Origin: Viola odorata
Taxonomy: Eukaryota > Streptophyta > Magnoliopsida > Malpighiales > Violaceae
Direction of reading: 5' to 3'
Length of the DNA stretch: 64,000 bases
NCBI GenBank assembly: GCA_963691705.1
Contig: OY829542.1
Span: forward strand, 46,001,105 to 46,065,104
Positions 33,582 to 46,077 of the stretch are shown one piece after another (position 1 is the first letter of the stretch; each line of letters starts with the position of its first letter). A program made the position numbers and the translations under genes. Below the pieces are notes generated by a model. It did no database searches. It had not been told where the DNA came from and saw only the letters and a program-made list of their open reading frames with translations.

Positions 33582-36281
33582 ATGCCCATGTCCACCTACA
33601 CTCAAAACCCTCACTCCCCAATCTCTTCCACTTTCTCCCCATACTCCACTCCTCCTCCTCTGCAATCTCGCCACCACCAGCAATTACCCACTAAACCACT
33701 CCATGGCAGTCATTCGCCTCGCTCTCTCTCCTCCACTTCTTCTCGGCCTAAGCCCATCTCACAATCTCGCTCTCAAGACTCATGGGTTGATTCTCTTCGC
33801 TCCCAAACTCGCTCTACCCAATACCAAGAAGCTATCTCCACCTACATTCAAATGCTTCTCTCAGGCATTTCGCCAGATAACTTCGCCTACCCTGCAGTTT
33901 TGAAGGTTGTGGTGGGCCTAAAGGATTTGAATTTGGGGAGGCAGATTCATGCCCAGGTTGTGAAATCTGGGTACGAGTCATCCCATGTGAGTATTTCCAA
34001 TTCTCTTGTGAATATGTATAGTAAGTGTGGAGATTTGGGTCATGTACATAAGGTGTTTGATAGAATTACCGCGAGAGATGAAGTGTCGTGGAATTCTATA
34101 ATTTCAGCTTTGCGTCAGTTTGAAGAGTGGGAAATTGCGCTAGAGGCGTTTAGATTGATGTTGTCAGAGGATATGGAGCCTTCTTCGTTTACTTTGGTGA
34201 GTGTGGCGCTTGCTTGTTCTAATTTGCATAAGCCTGAAGGCACACAACTAGGGAAGCAAGTTCATGGGTATTGTATTAGAAATGATCACTGGAGAACTTT
34301 TACAACTAACTCTTTGATGACTATGTATGCTAAACTAGGTAGAATAGATGATGCAAGAGCTTTATTTGGATTGTTTGAGGACCGTGATTTGGTGACATGG
34401 AATACCATGATAAGTTCTTTCTCACAGAGTGAACGGTTTAGAGAGGCATTGATGTTCTTGCGGGGTATGGTTAGTGAAGGAGTTAAACCTGATGGGGTCA
34501 CGTTGTCAAGTGTACTTCCTGCTTGCTCCAATTTGGAGATGTTGGACACAGGGAAGGAAATTCATGCTTATGCTATGAGAAATGGCCACTTGATTGAGAA
34601 TTCATTTGTGGGTAGTGCTTTAGTAGACATGTATTGCAATTGCAAAGAGGTTGAAAGTGGTCGTCAAGTTTTTGATGCCATCTTGGAGAGGAAGATTGGG
34701 GTTTGGAATGCGATGATTGCTGGTTATGCACAAAATGAGCATGATGAGGAGGCGATAATGCTCTTCAATGAAATGGTAACTAGGCTTTGCCCTAATGCAA
34801 CCACAATGACAAGTATTGTGCCTGCTTATGCGCGTTGTGAATCATTTTCCAAGAAAGAAGGTATCCATGGATATGTAATAAAGAGGGGTCTGATGGGGAA
34901 TGGATATGTTCAAAATGCACTTATGGACATGTATTCTAGGGTGGGGAAGGTAGAAATTTCAAGGATTATATTTGATAGCATGGATGTTAAAGATGTAGTT
35001 TCTTGGAATACAATGATCACTGGTTATGTCATTTGTGCATACTACAATGATGCACTTCTTCTGCTGTGTGAGATGCAAAGAATGGAAGAGGAAAATAATG
35101 ACAAATATGGGGACAAAGAGCAAGTTCTGTTTAAACCAAATTCTATTACCCTAATGACAGTCCTACCTTGTTGTGCATCCCTGTCGGCATTAGCGAAGGG
35201 AAAAGAGATTCATGCGTATGCTATTAGAAATGGTATTGTATCAGAAGTTACTGTGGGAAGTGCATTAGTTGACATGTATGCAAAATGTGGCTGCTTAAGC
35301 TTGTCTAGAAGTGTATTTGATCAAATGCCTGCTAGAAATCTTATCACATGGAATGTAATTATAATGGCTTATGGGATGCATGGGAAAGGAAAAGAAGCCT
35401 TACAAGTTTTTGAAGACATGGAGGCTGAAAGAGCCAGGGGTGGGTCAGTAAAGCCAAATGAAGTTACTTTTATAGCGCTATTTGCAGCATGCAGTCACTC
35501 AGGTTTGGTAGATGAAGGCCTAAACTTGTTCCATAAAATGACAATTTACTATGGAATCGAACCCGAAGCAGATCACTATGCCTGTATTGTGGACTTGCTT
35601 GGTCGTGCAGGTCAGTTGCAGAGGGCCTATGAGCTCGCCGACACCATACCATCTGGTATTGACAAAGTGGGGGCTTGGAGTAGCTTGCTTGGAGCATGTC
35701 GGGTACACCACAACGTAGAGATTGGGGAAATCACAGCTGAAAATCTCCTGCAACTGCAACCAAAAGAGGCTAGTCATTACGTTCTACTTTCGAACATATA
35801 TGCATCTGCTGGACTTTGGATGAAGGCAAAGGAGGTTAGGAAGAAAATGAAGGAAATGGGAGTAAGAAAAGAGCCTGGCCAGAGTTGGATTGAGTACGGT
35901 GATGAGGTACATCGGTTTATGGCCGGAGATTTATCACACCCTCAAAGTGATAGGGTACGCAATTTTCTTGAAACCTTATCAGAAAAGATGAAAAAAGAAG
36001 GTTATGTGCCTGATACTTCTTGTGTGCTTCATGATGTTGCTGAGGATGAGAAAGAGACTTTACTTTGTGGCCACAGTGAGAAACTAGCAATCGCTTTCGG
36101 CATCCTTAACACCGCTCCTGGAACCACCATTAGAGTTGCCAAGAATCTGAGAGTTTGTAATGACTGCCACGCCGCGGCTAAAGTTATCTCAAAGATCGAG
36201 GATAGGGAAATCATCCTGAGAGATGTAAGGAGGTTTCATCATTTCAGGGACGGAATTTGTTCCTGTGGGGATTATTGGTGA
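33582..36281 (+). CDS. OTP84: PLS-class PPR protein with DYW domain, OTP84 ortholog
   Basis: An intronless frame of 899 codons, near the family length. The first 70 residues are rich in Ser, Pro and His without acidic residues, like a plastid transit peptide. PLS repeats follow (for example SHVSISNSLVNMYSKCGDLG, SWNSIISAL, GSALVDMYAKCGCL), then the E/E+ region (KVGAWSSLLGACRVH, KEPGQSWIEY) and a complete DYW domain: HSEKLAIAFG with the deaminase Glu, CNDCHAAAK, and the ending GICSCGDYW. OTP84 (At3g57430) is a specificity factor for C-to-U editing of plastid transcripts such as ndhB, ndhF and psbZ. The intact catalytic and zinc residues suggest it supplies its own deaminase. Confidence 0.93.
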   Translation: MPMSTYTQNPHSPISSTFSPYSTPPPLQSRHHQQLPTKPLHGSHSPRSLSSTSSRPKPISQSRSQDSWVDSLRSQTRSTQYQEAISTYIQMLLSGISPDNFAYPAVLKVVVGLKDLNLGRQIHAQVVKSGYESSHVSISNSLVNMYSKCGDLGHVHKVFDRITARDEVSWNSIISALRQFEEWEIALEAFRLMLSEDMEPSSFTLVSVALACSNLHKPEGTQLGKQVHGYCIRNDHWRTFTTNSLMTMYAKLGRIDDARALFGLFEDRDLVTWNTMISSFSQSERFREALMFLRGMVSEGVKPDGVTLSSVLPACSNLEMLDTGKEIHAYAMRNGHLIENSFVGSALVDMYCNCKEVESGRQVFDAILERKIGVWNAMIAGYAQNEHDEEAIMLFNEMVTRLCPNATTMTSIVPAYARCESFSKKEGIHGYVIKRGLMGNGYVQNALMDMYSRVGKVEISRIIFDSMDVKDVVSWNTMITGYVICAYYNDALLLLCEMQRMEEENNDKYGDKEQVLFKPNSITLMTVLPCCASLSALAKGKEIHAYAIRNGIVSEVTVGSALVDMYAKCGCLSLSRSVFDQMPARNLITWNVIIMAYGMHGKGKEALQVFEDMEAERARGGSVKPNEVTFIALFAACSHSGLVDEGLNLFHKMTIYYGIEPEADHYACIVDLLGRAGQLQRAYELADTIPSGIDKVGAWSSLLGACRVHHNVEIGEITAENLLQLQPKEASHYVLLSNIYASAGLWMKAKEVRKKMKEMGVRKEPGQSWIEYGDEVHRFMAGDLSHPQSDRVRNFLETLSEKMKKEGYVPDTSCVLHDVAEDEKETLLCGHSEKLAIAFGILNTAPGTTIRVAKNLRVCNDCHAAAKVISKIEDREIILRDVRRFHHFRDGICSCGDYW

Positions 36282-36793
36282 AATTGATAAGACCTAAATC
36301 ATGTTTCTTCTGCTAGCAACAAATTGTATGATCAGAATCATCAGATGTATGAGTTGAAGTAATACCCATTATTTTTCAGAAATCAACAATCACCAGCTCT
36401 TCAAAGATCCATTTACCTTATGCAAATTACTCTCGTATCTTTCCACTAATAAATCTACGAAGGAGTGAAAAATAAAATGGTTTAAGACTAATTAAGCTCT
36501 CAAGTTTGATTCCAGTCAAACAAACTGTCATTCTCCTAGAAAGAAAGAAGAAGCAATGGAGAGAAAAGAAAAGAGTACAAGGCAATTTCTTGATGCATCC
36601 AAAACTTGAACTTCGAATCGTATTTTGACCAATAGTATTTGCTCGTTCATTCATTTCACAAGCAGGGGTGTTTCCCGACCAGAGGACCGGAAAATAAAGC
36701 ACAATACAAAAATTTGTAGCCAGATGTTGAACTGCTAGAAACCTATTTATTGAAAGAACAAGTCTATCCCAACTGAAGAGCAGGATGAGATTA
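36282..36793. other. Convergent intergenic region, 3' UTRs of OTP84 and mS33
   Basis: No coding region is supported in this stretch. Confidence 0.5.
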
Positions 36794-37740
36794 TCATTTC
36801 TTGTTACGCTTCATAGCACCCTTTCCTTGACCCTTCTTGGGTGGTCCCTTTCCACGACGCTTCAACATTTCAAGCTTCGATAAGCGCCTGGCAACGGATG
36901 ATCAAGAAACACATTCATACATTAGATCAGCAGAACTTAACCATGACACAGGATGAGACAAAATAGACAGAAAAGAGGAGAATTCTCAGTATAAAAGGGA
37001 TAATAACAGTAGCAGTGGTAGAAGTAAAACTTAAAGGGACCAAAATCAGGTCATTTGACATGGATTGAACTCCTAAGAGAGCATAATTCGTCATCAATTC
37101 AGCAAATGACAGAATTGAATGTAGGAAGCAGATTCAAGTAGCAGACTCGAAACCTGGTTTTGCATCAAAAGCTTCTCAGGCAATTTATGCAATAACTTCA
37201 CAACAAGTTCTTACTTCCCATCAAATATTATTGCAAGATAGGAAGCAGATTCATGTAGCAGACTCGGACCAATTTCGCATCAGAGCATCTCAGGCAATGT
37301 GAGCAATAATTTGACAAAGCTTTTCAGTTCGTTCTTACCACGGGAAAAACTTCCCCAATTGTATATGAATTCTAGAATCACCTATTTCTAACACTCCATC
37401 AACAGAAAGATCACAACAAGTTCTTACTTCCCATCAAATAGCATTGCATATGGAGATATGAAAAAGAAAGTGAAAGAGAATGAGTTGAATGGAATAAGGG
37501 TTAAGATTAAGATCATTACTCTTGTTCTTCACGTTGCATGACAAGAGGGTCATCTTTCGTGATGTCGTAAGGATACCATTGTGCTACTTTCTCTCCAATC
37601 AGCTTCTTACGTAGAATCTTGTGTGGAGATCTTTGCCCAGTAGGATTTAGTATGTGCCCAAATATCCTCGCCCTCGCTTCAGTCACTCCTTGCGTCACCG
37701 CTGCAGCCAACACACCCTTTAGTCCCCCGCCGCCACCCAT
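36794..37740 (-). CDS. Mitochondrial small-subunit ribosomal protein mS33, two exons
   Basis: Exons 37740-37520 and 36887-36794 join in phase to 104 residues. The chain starts MGGGGGLKGVLAAAV, contains the signature RIFGHILNPTGQRSPHKILR and KKLIGEKVAQWYPYDI, and ends in a basic tail KRRGKGPPKKGQGKGAMK typical of plant mS33. It is a component of the mitoribosome small subunit head. The 632-bp intron falls in an EE(Q)E-R junction. A further untranslated exon upstream near 37960 is possible, because a splice-like site lies close before the ATG. In Arabidopsis the related gene (At5g44710, from memory) also neighbours a MOSC gene. Confidence 0.88.
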
Positions 37741-39887
37741 GTCCTGTTCTGATTCAAAACATTAAACTCTCAAATACATCCGCGATTCAAGCATTTCAAC
37801 AAACACTTGGAGTGCCAGCAAGAACTAACAGGGCTAAACGGATATAAAGTAGCGTTAAAAGTTATACACAAGACAGAAACAGAGGGGAAAGGGAAATACC
37901 AGGAGGATAATACTATAAAGTAATGCTTGCTCGGATTTGATTCTGATTCTATGCGATGAACCACTGGCTAAGTTCAGCTCCGGGCGTAGCTCCGGCCTAC
38001 GAGAATGGAGAGGGAGGGTTTAAACTTTAAAGCATACACCAAAAGGTAGAAAATAACGTTTTGATCCTTGTAATTTTTAGACCCTTGCAACAATACCCTT
38101 TAATATAAACTCTTATAAAAATGCCACAAATTTTGTGAAAAAACACTTAATTGTTGTGAAACTTCATGCTAAGTTTTAAGTCTAATTTGTTTTAGTATTG
38201 TATTTAGTAGAAGAGATCAAAAATATCAAATTATTTATAATATTTTCTCAAGTCTTTCATGTTAGAATTCATTTATATTTCTTGCGTGCATTTTTTATAA
38301 AAAGTTTTGGAATATTTGGCAAGTAAGCACCTTCACTGAACAAAAGAATTGCATCTTAAATAAAGAGTGGTTCAAATCTTAAAAAAAAGAACAAACAGCT
38401 AGAGTTTAATTCACGGAATGCTATTTTTCTTTTTAAAATTACTCTTCCGGGAGAATGATACCTGGGAAAATGATTGAGGAAAATGTTGATTTTTTAGATT
38501 TGGTTGGCATTTAAGATTTTCAGAAAAGTGACATTTTTATTTTTATTTTGTAATTGAGAATCATAAAGGAAAGTAAGAGTAATTATTACTTTACCCTCAA
38601 TAATTAATTATTATTTCAAGTATAATATAATGTATATTTATATATTTTTAAATCGTGCATAATATTTTTTCAAATGTCGAATCCATCATCAATAAAATCA
38701 AATATTGAAACCCATATTAGCAAGCATAACGAGCCGGACTGACTCAACACGTCTATAAATAATTAAGAAAAACCAAGCAGAAAAAAAATTAATGGACCTG
38801 TTTAATATTATTGCTTAAGGTTGAAGCGTTGTTGACACTATGAACCCTGAAATATTTCTCCAGTACCATCTTTATTAGTACCACGATCATTATATGAACT
38901 CTTACATTTTTCCAAAACGTACCTGAGATGGGAATACAAAAGTCGGGAACGAAGAAGAATGGAGAGGAGGCAACGACTTAAATATACTTAAACCCTTATA
39001 TATATATATATATATATAAATAATAGAACTCTTAAAACATAGAGTAAAAGAACTTGAGAATATATATATGCGTAACTAAATAATTTAATAAACACTTTCC
39101 CTAAACTCAGGAAAGTGAGATTCCTCGTCTCATAGTTAAGGAATCACTTTTTTTCAAAATAGAAGAAAGTGGAGGAGTTAAGGAAAATTAAATTCCGGGG
39201 AGTCTAACTTTCCTTGCCCCAACCAAACGCAATAAAGTTAAGTTCAGAATCTTAGATTCCTGAATTATTTTCCTCTTTGATTTCGTGAACCAAACACATC
39301 CTCAATATGTAATCAGTGACAAAATATTTCATCGTTTCTAAAAACGAAGCAACCTAATTATATAGTATACCTGATCTATCATATTACTTCATTCACTCAT
39401 TCATACTAGTCAATAAGAAAACTACACGTTAGGATTAGTGATTACAAATTAGATGGTTTTAAAATTATGAATTTTAAAAATATTATAAACTTAGGTAGTA
39501 ATGGGATAAACTCCAAAAAAATTCGTTCACGTATAATCATCTTATAAATTTGAGTGCACACTTAGTTGAAAAAATTCATTAATAACACGTAACTTAGTGA
39601 CACTTCTTAGTCCCACAAAATAGAGGATACAAAGGTCTCAATTTATATTATTGCCAAATTGTAAATCTACATACCGTGCTTCAAATATTCTACAACTACA
39701 GCAACTTCTACCAGCTGAATCGTGCTGTCATCTCGTCAGCAATGTGGAAGGAAGACAACAACAATTCCATGCCACCTAAAGACATGATGAGCGCTTAGTG
39801 CAAGACAAACCACCTTCCGACGAATGTTGTTTTCCGATGCGTAAGATGGGTAACAAAAAAATCATGGAAAAGTGCAAAACTCCATGC
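37741..39887. other. Large intergenic, AT-rich, with degenerate repeat traces
   Basis: Upstream of mS33 and downstream of PTAC14 (both minus). It includes a (TA)n run at 38998-39018. The stretch about 38440-39300 looks like an old inserted element (GGAAAATGATTGAGGAAAATG on the left, AACCAAACACATCCTCA on the right), but I found no matching terminal repeats or duplication. No gene is supported. Confidence 0.45.
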
Positions 39888-42800
39888 TTAGAACAATATC
39901 CGTTCTTGGTAGACAGATAATGCCTGGATGACATTCTCGATGAACAACTTCCAGTTCAATCTATGCCTGTATAGATATTAATTACACAAAAGTTAACTCG
40001 AATGGAAGAGCATATTGAAGTAAATGCAATGCAATATATGGACTACATACGTAATTGCAGCTTCGAACGTTCGCGTTGGTTCCACCAAAGAATCTGTCAA
40101 AGTGATGAAAAATTGTAAGAGAATATCAAGATCTTCGGAAACGGGAAACGCCGCATAGAACTGGCATCAACTAGTCTGAAAACGTCAACTTTTACAACGT
40201 ACCCCCTCAAAGTTGCTTAATGGATCCAGACTAGAGATACCATGTACTCTAGGAGGTTTATCATTTTTCAGGATAAAAGGATATACACCGGAAACTTACC
40301 TAGCAGATTTTGGTCTTCCTTTGAAGTTGTAGGAAATTCGGCTAGCATTTGCTGACATTCTTCTTGCAGTTCCTTCGCTGCCCTCCTTTCTGCGCTCGGG
40401 ATAAGAGGCATATCTCCATCAGACCAAGTAGGCAATGTTCTTGCTGCTGCGATAACTGCTCCATCGACAAAAGTATCACTGCTGCTGGATAGTTCATCTG
40501 CCAGAAAATTATAACCAGGAAATTTTAGAGACATCATGATTGCGTGAATCTTGGGAAGAAAATGATAAAAACCATGAGAGCCGAACCATCATGATAATAT
40601 TCTTCAGGAAGGCCAGATATATTGAAGACTGACAAGAAAGAATCCAAATGAATGCGTGCATTGCCAGAGAATTGAATTACATCCCAAGGATTCTGCCAAT
40701 ATTAAGATACAGATAATTATGTGCCAATTATTAGAGGAAGAATACCAGGCAACACAACATCGTAAAAGGAATCGCAAAACAAGCAGGACAAGTATAGAAA
40801 GGAAAAACAACTAATTATTCTCAAACGTTCAAATAAGTTGAACTAGCCAGGACACTCTGATTAAATTGGGTACTGTTGCGTATGAACAAAATAACAAGTA
40901 AATTTAAAAGCGCAGCTACCTGTTTGAGCATATATCTTACATGTTTCTTAATGAAATACCAAGTTAAACAGAAAAGTTATATAAACTAGATGAGGACTTA
41001 AGTAGTCCCAAATATGACATCAAACACCAAGGTGTCAAGAACAAAAAATTGTGAATCCAAAAGAATGAAAATGATGTTGAACTCATCCGAGTAGAAAGAG
41101 CAGATTACCACAGGAGACGAAAAGCCATATCTTTGCATGAACATCTCATTCATCATTTCATCCATGTAATTGACAGTCATCTGTGAGAAATCACAGAGCC
41201 AGAAGCATGTAATATCCATATAAGAGAGCATATAAAAATCAAATAATGTCATTCCATCTTGCAGATAAATAATGATTAAATGAAGAAATATCGCTGGTCA
41301 GTCCATAAAGATATCCATTTCATCTCCAAATGCTGCAATAACATTTTACAACTGGATTTTATAAAAGAAAAATTCAATGTTTAGGCATTTTCGTTGCTTC
41401 TTGTACTGTCATTCTATTAAAAACAACCCATATGCAAGTTTAGGACTGAGAGGTCACGCTAAACAAACAAAATATAAGCTTAACTAATAAAAGCTGGCCT
41501 AATGTCATGAAAGCTTCAACAAGGTTTAGTCCAAAACAAGACTGAATGAAGGACCTGGATCCAATCTCAACTTGTCTCGAAGTGATGCAAAAATTGACTA
41601 ATGCAAGAAATGGTTCAAAATAGAAACAAGGGCAATTGTAAAAATAGTTGTACCGGTTCTCCTTTTTCAATTCGCTGTCCGGCATTTACCATCACCTCAA
41701 GCATGCGATCTTTAAATCGCCAGTGGAAAAAACAGTTTGGCTCAAAGGAATGGTTTAGCATATCTGCAAAATAATTAAAAATTGATCTGATCTAAATGTT
41801 TGTGAAAAAGCAAAATAAGCCTAAAAAACAAGGGTTCTGGGAAAACAAAGAATGAAAACAAGATATGGATGTGCTCATATATTTGTGTATGAAACAACTA
41901 GCTGGCTGCATTGAAAAAGGAAATAGTAATTAGCATGGCTCTATGGGAGGATATAAGCTCTCCAATGCATCCATCAGATATCTAAGATTAAGAAAGTTCC
42001 AATCATGATGCTTATAAAACAGATGATGCATATATCAGTTTGGATTCAGATGTCAGGACTGTATTTTCCAGGGAAGGAATAGAAGTATCTAATTCTTGAA
42101 CATTCTTAATGACCAGATATTGAGCATGCAACTATGATGGAAATAAACTAAATGGGACAATCTAATTAGAGATAGGTTAAACAAAGAAACTTACCAGCAT
42201 AAGGAATTAGCATGTTTACTTCTTGAACTAGAGCACCAATCCTTACTTGCATATCGATACACCGTGATTGTGCCATACTAACTGCCCAAATGAATCTCTC
42301 AGGATCAGGAGCAAGACGCTTTATTTTAAGGGGTGCACCAGAATGCTGAACAGTTATAGCATGAAAAGTTTGTTATTCGAGATGTAGAATATTACCAAAG
42401 TATAATATTGAAATAGGAAGCATCATCTGAACGTCATTTAGAGAGATAGTTATGATTCTTTGCATACCCAATTCTTTTCCCAGAATTCAAGGGCTCGATT
42501 TTGTTGTTTCCTCATGGTCGATGCAAGATTCTGATCCTGCAGCTCCAAAAGATCCTCCTATACCATTTACAGAACAAACTGTAATCCATGAATGTTAAGG
42601 CATTAAAAAACACATCACTCAACAGCATATATAGCTACACCATTAGTACACACCTCTGTAGCTAGAAGTAAGCTAGTGCACTCATCAGTACTAGGCAAGA
42701 AGTCACCATATAACTGCCAAAAGCTATCCTCCCGATCAAATGAATATAAAAGAAGGCATGCCAATCTCAGGTCCCAATCTGTCTGGCACAGAGAGATTGA

Positions 42801-43828
42801 GTATAAGTATACAGAAGCAATATTAAAAATATAAAGGGAAAAAAATGATCGGAATTATCATAAAATCAACAATAAAATGCATAACCAGTAGGGCTATAAA
42901 GACAGCAGAAATCAAGAACAAATTAATTAGAAATTACACGAAAGGAGAAATACCTCAGGGTCGGTTGAGTTAATAATATCAAAAATTGGATGGCCCACGG
43001 GTATTATATCAGGGAAAAACATCCATGGGAGCTCCTTCCTTATAGTTAACATCAACTCTAAGGGGATTTCCATAATCATCTGTTCATTCATGTGAAGGAT
43101 AAGGCACCCTTTAGTAAGCGGACAATAAGAGCACATTTCTTAAACTAGTGCAAGCAGAGACAGTCACAATTGACTTAAGTGCAGCTATAAATTGTAAATG
43201 AAGCAACTCACTCTAGGTCGGCGAAGTGGTTCGATAACTTTGGTCGCATAGACTCCGAATCCATCAGGCCCTTCCTTAAACTCAACTCCATAAGCGCGCA
43301 TGCCACGAGCGAAACCTATCTTGTAGAAATCCGGGTCTGCCAGCTCCAACTGTTCAGACATGGAAAAAACAGAAAGAGGAATTCAAAATTCATAAACCAT
43401 ACCCTATAAGTCTTTGGTGTGCGCTCAAACTCTACTTGTTGAATTCTATCCAAATTTGAAGTGGGCTCTTTCTTATCAAGAGATGAAACAGAAAGGAATA
43501 CAGAAAAAATGGCACCTCAGTGTCAGATTCTTCAAGTTTGGCTGGAGGTTGAAACAGAGGGTAAGGAGGCGTCTCCACTGCAGATGCTTTGATGGATCTG
43601 ATATTATGGAATCTGATCTCTCTGTTTCTGGAGAATGAGTATCTGGGTCTTGAAGGCCATCCATGCTTCAACGCCTCGCTCCTCTATTTGTTTCACAAAT
43701 GCGTCAAAAGTTACAAACTTTGGATTATTTTCAGAGTTTCAACATAAGAGAGAGAGAGAGAGAGAGAGCACCTGAGAGGTGGAGAAGCAATGGGTAAGGT
43801 GATGAAGAGAAAAAGAGGAGGAGGACAT
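39888..43828 (-). CDS. PTAC14: PTAC14 / PAP7, SET-domain protein of the plastid RNA polymerase complex, thirteen exons
   Basis: An essential subunit associated with plastid-encoded RNA polymerase, needed for chloroplast biogenesis. Exons: 43828-43772, 43683-43516, 43349-43212, 43079-42954, 42782-42654, 42557-42468, 42345-42195, 41763-41654, 41180-41109, 40692-40587, 40497-40300, 40093-40051, 39966-39888; the frame is kept, 488 residues, near Arabidopsis PTAC14 (At4g20130). The N-terminus MSSSSFSLHHLTHCF is Ser-rich, as in a plastid transit peptide. The SET domain runs from YGVEFKEGPDGFGVYA to DMLNHSFEPNCFFHW (the NHS cofactor motif) and TVNYMDE. The Rubisco-LSMT-like C-terminal domain ends VYQERILF. 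Exon 1 is followed directly by a (CT)n tract next to the splice donor. Confidence 0.93.
43748..43769. repeat. (GA)n microsatellite at the PTAC14 exon 1 splice donor
   Basis: An uninterrupted GA/AG run of about 22 bp lies two to three bases inside intron 1. On the gene strand it reads as CT repeats following GTG. Confidence 0.85.
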
Positions 43829-45114
43829 TTGCTCAAGTTTGCAGTATCCCTCTTGGCTCTTACAGAAGTGAAACCATGAATGAAGAAGAACACCAACTTC
43901 TCGACGTTATCCACATTTTACTTCCCTTTCCAAAAAAAAATCAGCAACTAGGTGAGAACGGTGTGAAATGAAAATGTTTTCTTTTACCAAAAATAAAAAA
44001 ATAAAAATAAAATTCTCTATTTCCTTAAATAATGTGGTTTTTTAAGTTTTAATATATCTGAAATGCAGTTTGTGACCTTTTTATCTTTGTGAAAATAAAA
44101 TTAATTTTTAAGATAATCAAAATGTAAACAAAACTATAATTATTTAAATTATTATGGTAGTGTCGTCAATGCCCGTGTAGTTCATTAATTATTTTATTGG
44201 TGTAAAAATATTTATAAAAATTCGACCTAGATACGAATGTCCGTTTATAAAATATATATATATAATACACTTAACTAAACACGAGTGTTATCCGCCTTTA
44301 ATAATATATTATCACATGATCAGGTGAGAAAAAAGTAAAAACATAAAAATGAAATGATTATGTATAGAACTGATACTATACAACTTGGGTTCATAAAAAT
44401 TGGGCATCACATAATTTCAAGATCTTCCAACTTTTTTTTTTCAAGACTACACTAATGGCTCCACTCCAACTGTTTTGCAATTCTTTCCACCATTGTTGAA
44501 CTCCAGTCTCCAACTCAGTGACATAATCATTCTTTCACCAAAAGGAACTTGGTTTGGTTCAAACTCTGAAATACTGCAGACACTAGAACAGCATCCCTGC
44601 CTGCACCCAAGCAAAATTTCAATCAAATCGAGCCCATAAAGCAAATCAAAGCTAACAATATATGCAAATGTAAAACCTCCCAAAGCATAAAAAACCCAGA
44701 TTATATCTCTCCTGTATGCATCAAATCCAAACAGCAAGCAGTTGACAGAGTAATTTAACTGGGAATGAGTTCTGCAGAGAACAGATAGTTTTCTGCATAA
44801 TTAAACCATCACTGGGTTTACACTAATGTCCAGAATTTACTGCATAAACAAATTCCCCTTTCATTCCAAATTCTATAGTTCTTTCAGTCATGGTAATAAA
44901 ATTCATTCCAAATTTCCACTCCATATCCTTCATCATTAATGCAAGTGATCAAAACTCAAAAGAGCAAACTGTTTCAGTTCATAATCAAACAAAATGGAAC
45001 ACATCTCACATACTAACATTCCTAAACATTCAAACTTTTAAATCAAAGACAAAATCCAACATTTTCCACATAGAAAGAAATCAGCTGATGATTATGAATA
45101 CCTGTGGGCTGTGG
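43829..45114. other. Intergenic: PTAC14 promoter side and PPR gene 3' flank
   Basis: The region has a TA-rich run near 44254-44268. A 96-codon minus ORF at 44447-44737 has hydrophobic segments but no motif I know, and is not supported as a gene. It may lie in the 3' UTR of the PPR gene. Confidence 0.45.
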
Positions 45115-45882
45115 CTACTCTGTCCAATTCTCAGTCATGTAATCCAAAAAGTCAATAACTTTCTTAACATCCTCACCATTACCATCCTCAGAACAACCAC
45201 ACAAGGTCTTATTCAGCTCCACTGCCTCCTTAAGCCTCGCCTCTCTCAGCAAACTCCGATAAACCCTATTCCTCAATCCACCCACAGGCATAAACCCTAC
45301 ACTCACCATGTCCTTCAAAACCCTTAAACTTTCAACAACCAATCCAGACTCACAAAACCCATTAATCAAAACCCCATACACACTCTTCCCCACCGTGCAG
45401 CGGGACCCAGGACGAAGCATCCATTGGTACACTTTCAATGCCTCCTTGAGCCTCTTCTTCTTGACGTAGGAGGCGATGATTGTGGTGGTGATGGGCGTCA
45501 GGTGGTGGTGGGATTGTGGGGTGTGCCTGAGAATGGTGAGGAAAGACATGGGCTTGGTCATGTCAGGCTGGGAGGTGAGAGAGTGGATTAGGATGGTGAG
45601 GGAGAGGGATTCGGGAGGAGGGTTTGCGCTGACGGCGGTTGTGGTCAAGTGGATGGCGGTGGTTAGGTGGTCGGCGAGACATAAACGCGGGATTAGGAGG
45701 TTGATTTTGGTTAGTTCTTGTTGGGTTAGTGTTAGTTTTGAGGGAGTGCGTTTTGGAATTGTTTCATTTGAAGAATTAGATGTAAAGGAATGGAATTGTC
45801 GCAAGAGCGAAGAAATGGCAATTGGGTTTGGCGAATTGGGGAAGAATTGAAGACGGAAGTGATGATGCTTCAGCAATTTCAT
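45115..45882 (-). CDS. Small PPR-like protein, probably mitochondrial
   Basis: A single frame of 255 codons from ATG 45882. The first 40 residues (MKLLKHHHFRLQFF, then LLRQFHSF) are basic and lack acidic residues, as in a mitochondrial presequence. The chain holds two to three PPR-like units: TIIASYVKKKRLKEALKVYQ, SVYGVLINGFCESGLVVESL and RNRVYRSLLREARLKEAVEL. The C-terminal tail is acidic. I recognise the PPR class but not a specific ortholog; the length is short for the family, but several plant PPR genes are of this size. An organellar RNA function is inferred from the family. Confidence 0.75.
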   Translation of the reverse strand: MKLLKHHHFRLQFFPNSPNPIAISSLLRQFHSFTSNSSNETIPKRTPSKLTLTQQELTKINLLIPRLCLADHLTTAIHLTTTAVSANPPPESLSLTILIHSLTSQPDMTKPMSFLTILRHTPQSHHHLTPITTTIIASYVKKKRLKEALKVYQWMLRPGSRCTVGKSVYGVLINGFCESGLVVESLRVLKDMVSVGFMPVGGLRNRVYRSLLREARLKEAVELNKTLCGCSEDGNGEDVKKVIDFLDYMTENWTE

Positions 45883-46003
45883 TTCTTTCAGTTATGCTCA
45901 GAAATGAAAAAAATTTACCTCAAGCTGCTGCATTCAACTTCTACTACTGTATACTGAGATAAGACCTTTACTACAAAGTTAAATTATGCGACACTTGCAA
46001 GTA
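45883..46003. other. Short intergenic segment
   Basis: PPR gene upstream region; no feature seen before the tRNA-like sequence. Confidence 0.5.
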
Positions 46004-46077
46004 GTTCTCGTAGCTCAGTTGGTTAGGGCACCAGATTTGTAAGCGGGAGCTCTTGAGTTTGACTCTCAACGAGAGCA
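46004..46077 (+). tRNA. tRNA-Thr (anticodon TGT)-like sequence, probably a pseudogene
   Basis: Acceptor stem GTTCTCG/CGAGAGC pairs along its length with one G-T wobble. The D arm GCTCAGTTGGTTAGGGC and the loop TTTGTAA with anticodon TGT match plant tRNA-Thr. The anticodon stem (CCAGA against GCGGG) has two mismatches, and the T loop reads TTTGACT instead of TTCGA, which also weakens the B box. A T-run terminator lies at about 46093-46099. I see an intact shape but likely loss of function. Confidence 0.7.

Noticed and set aside
38440..39300. Possible inserted element upstream of mS33
   Set aside because: I could not find matching terminal repeats or a target-site duplication; only loosely similar purine-rich stretches.
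43432..43671. Reading the PTAC14 second exon as a separate 79-codon gene
   Set aside because: It ends at a good splice donor (GAG|GTGCC), and the translation joins to the SET protein in phase on both sides.
44447..44737. 96-codon minus ORF with two hydrophobic stretches
   Set aside because: No recognisable domain, and its place suggests 3' flank of the PPR gene.
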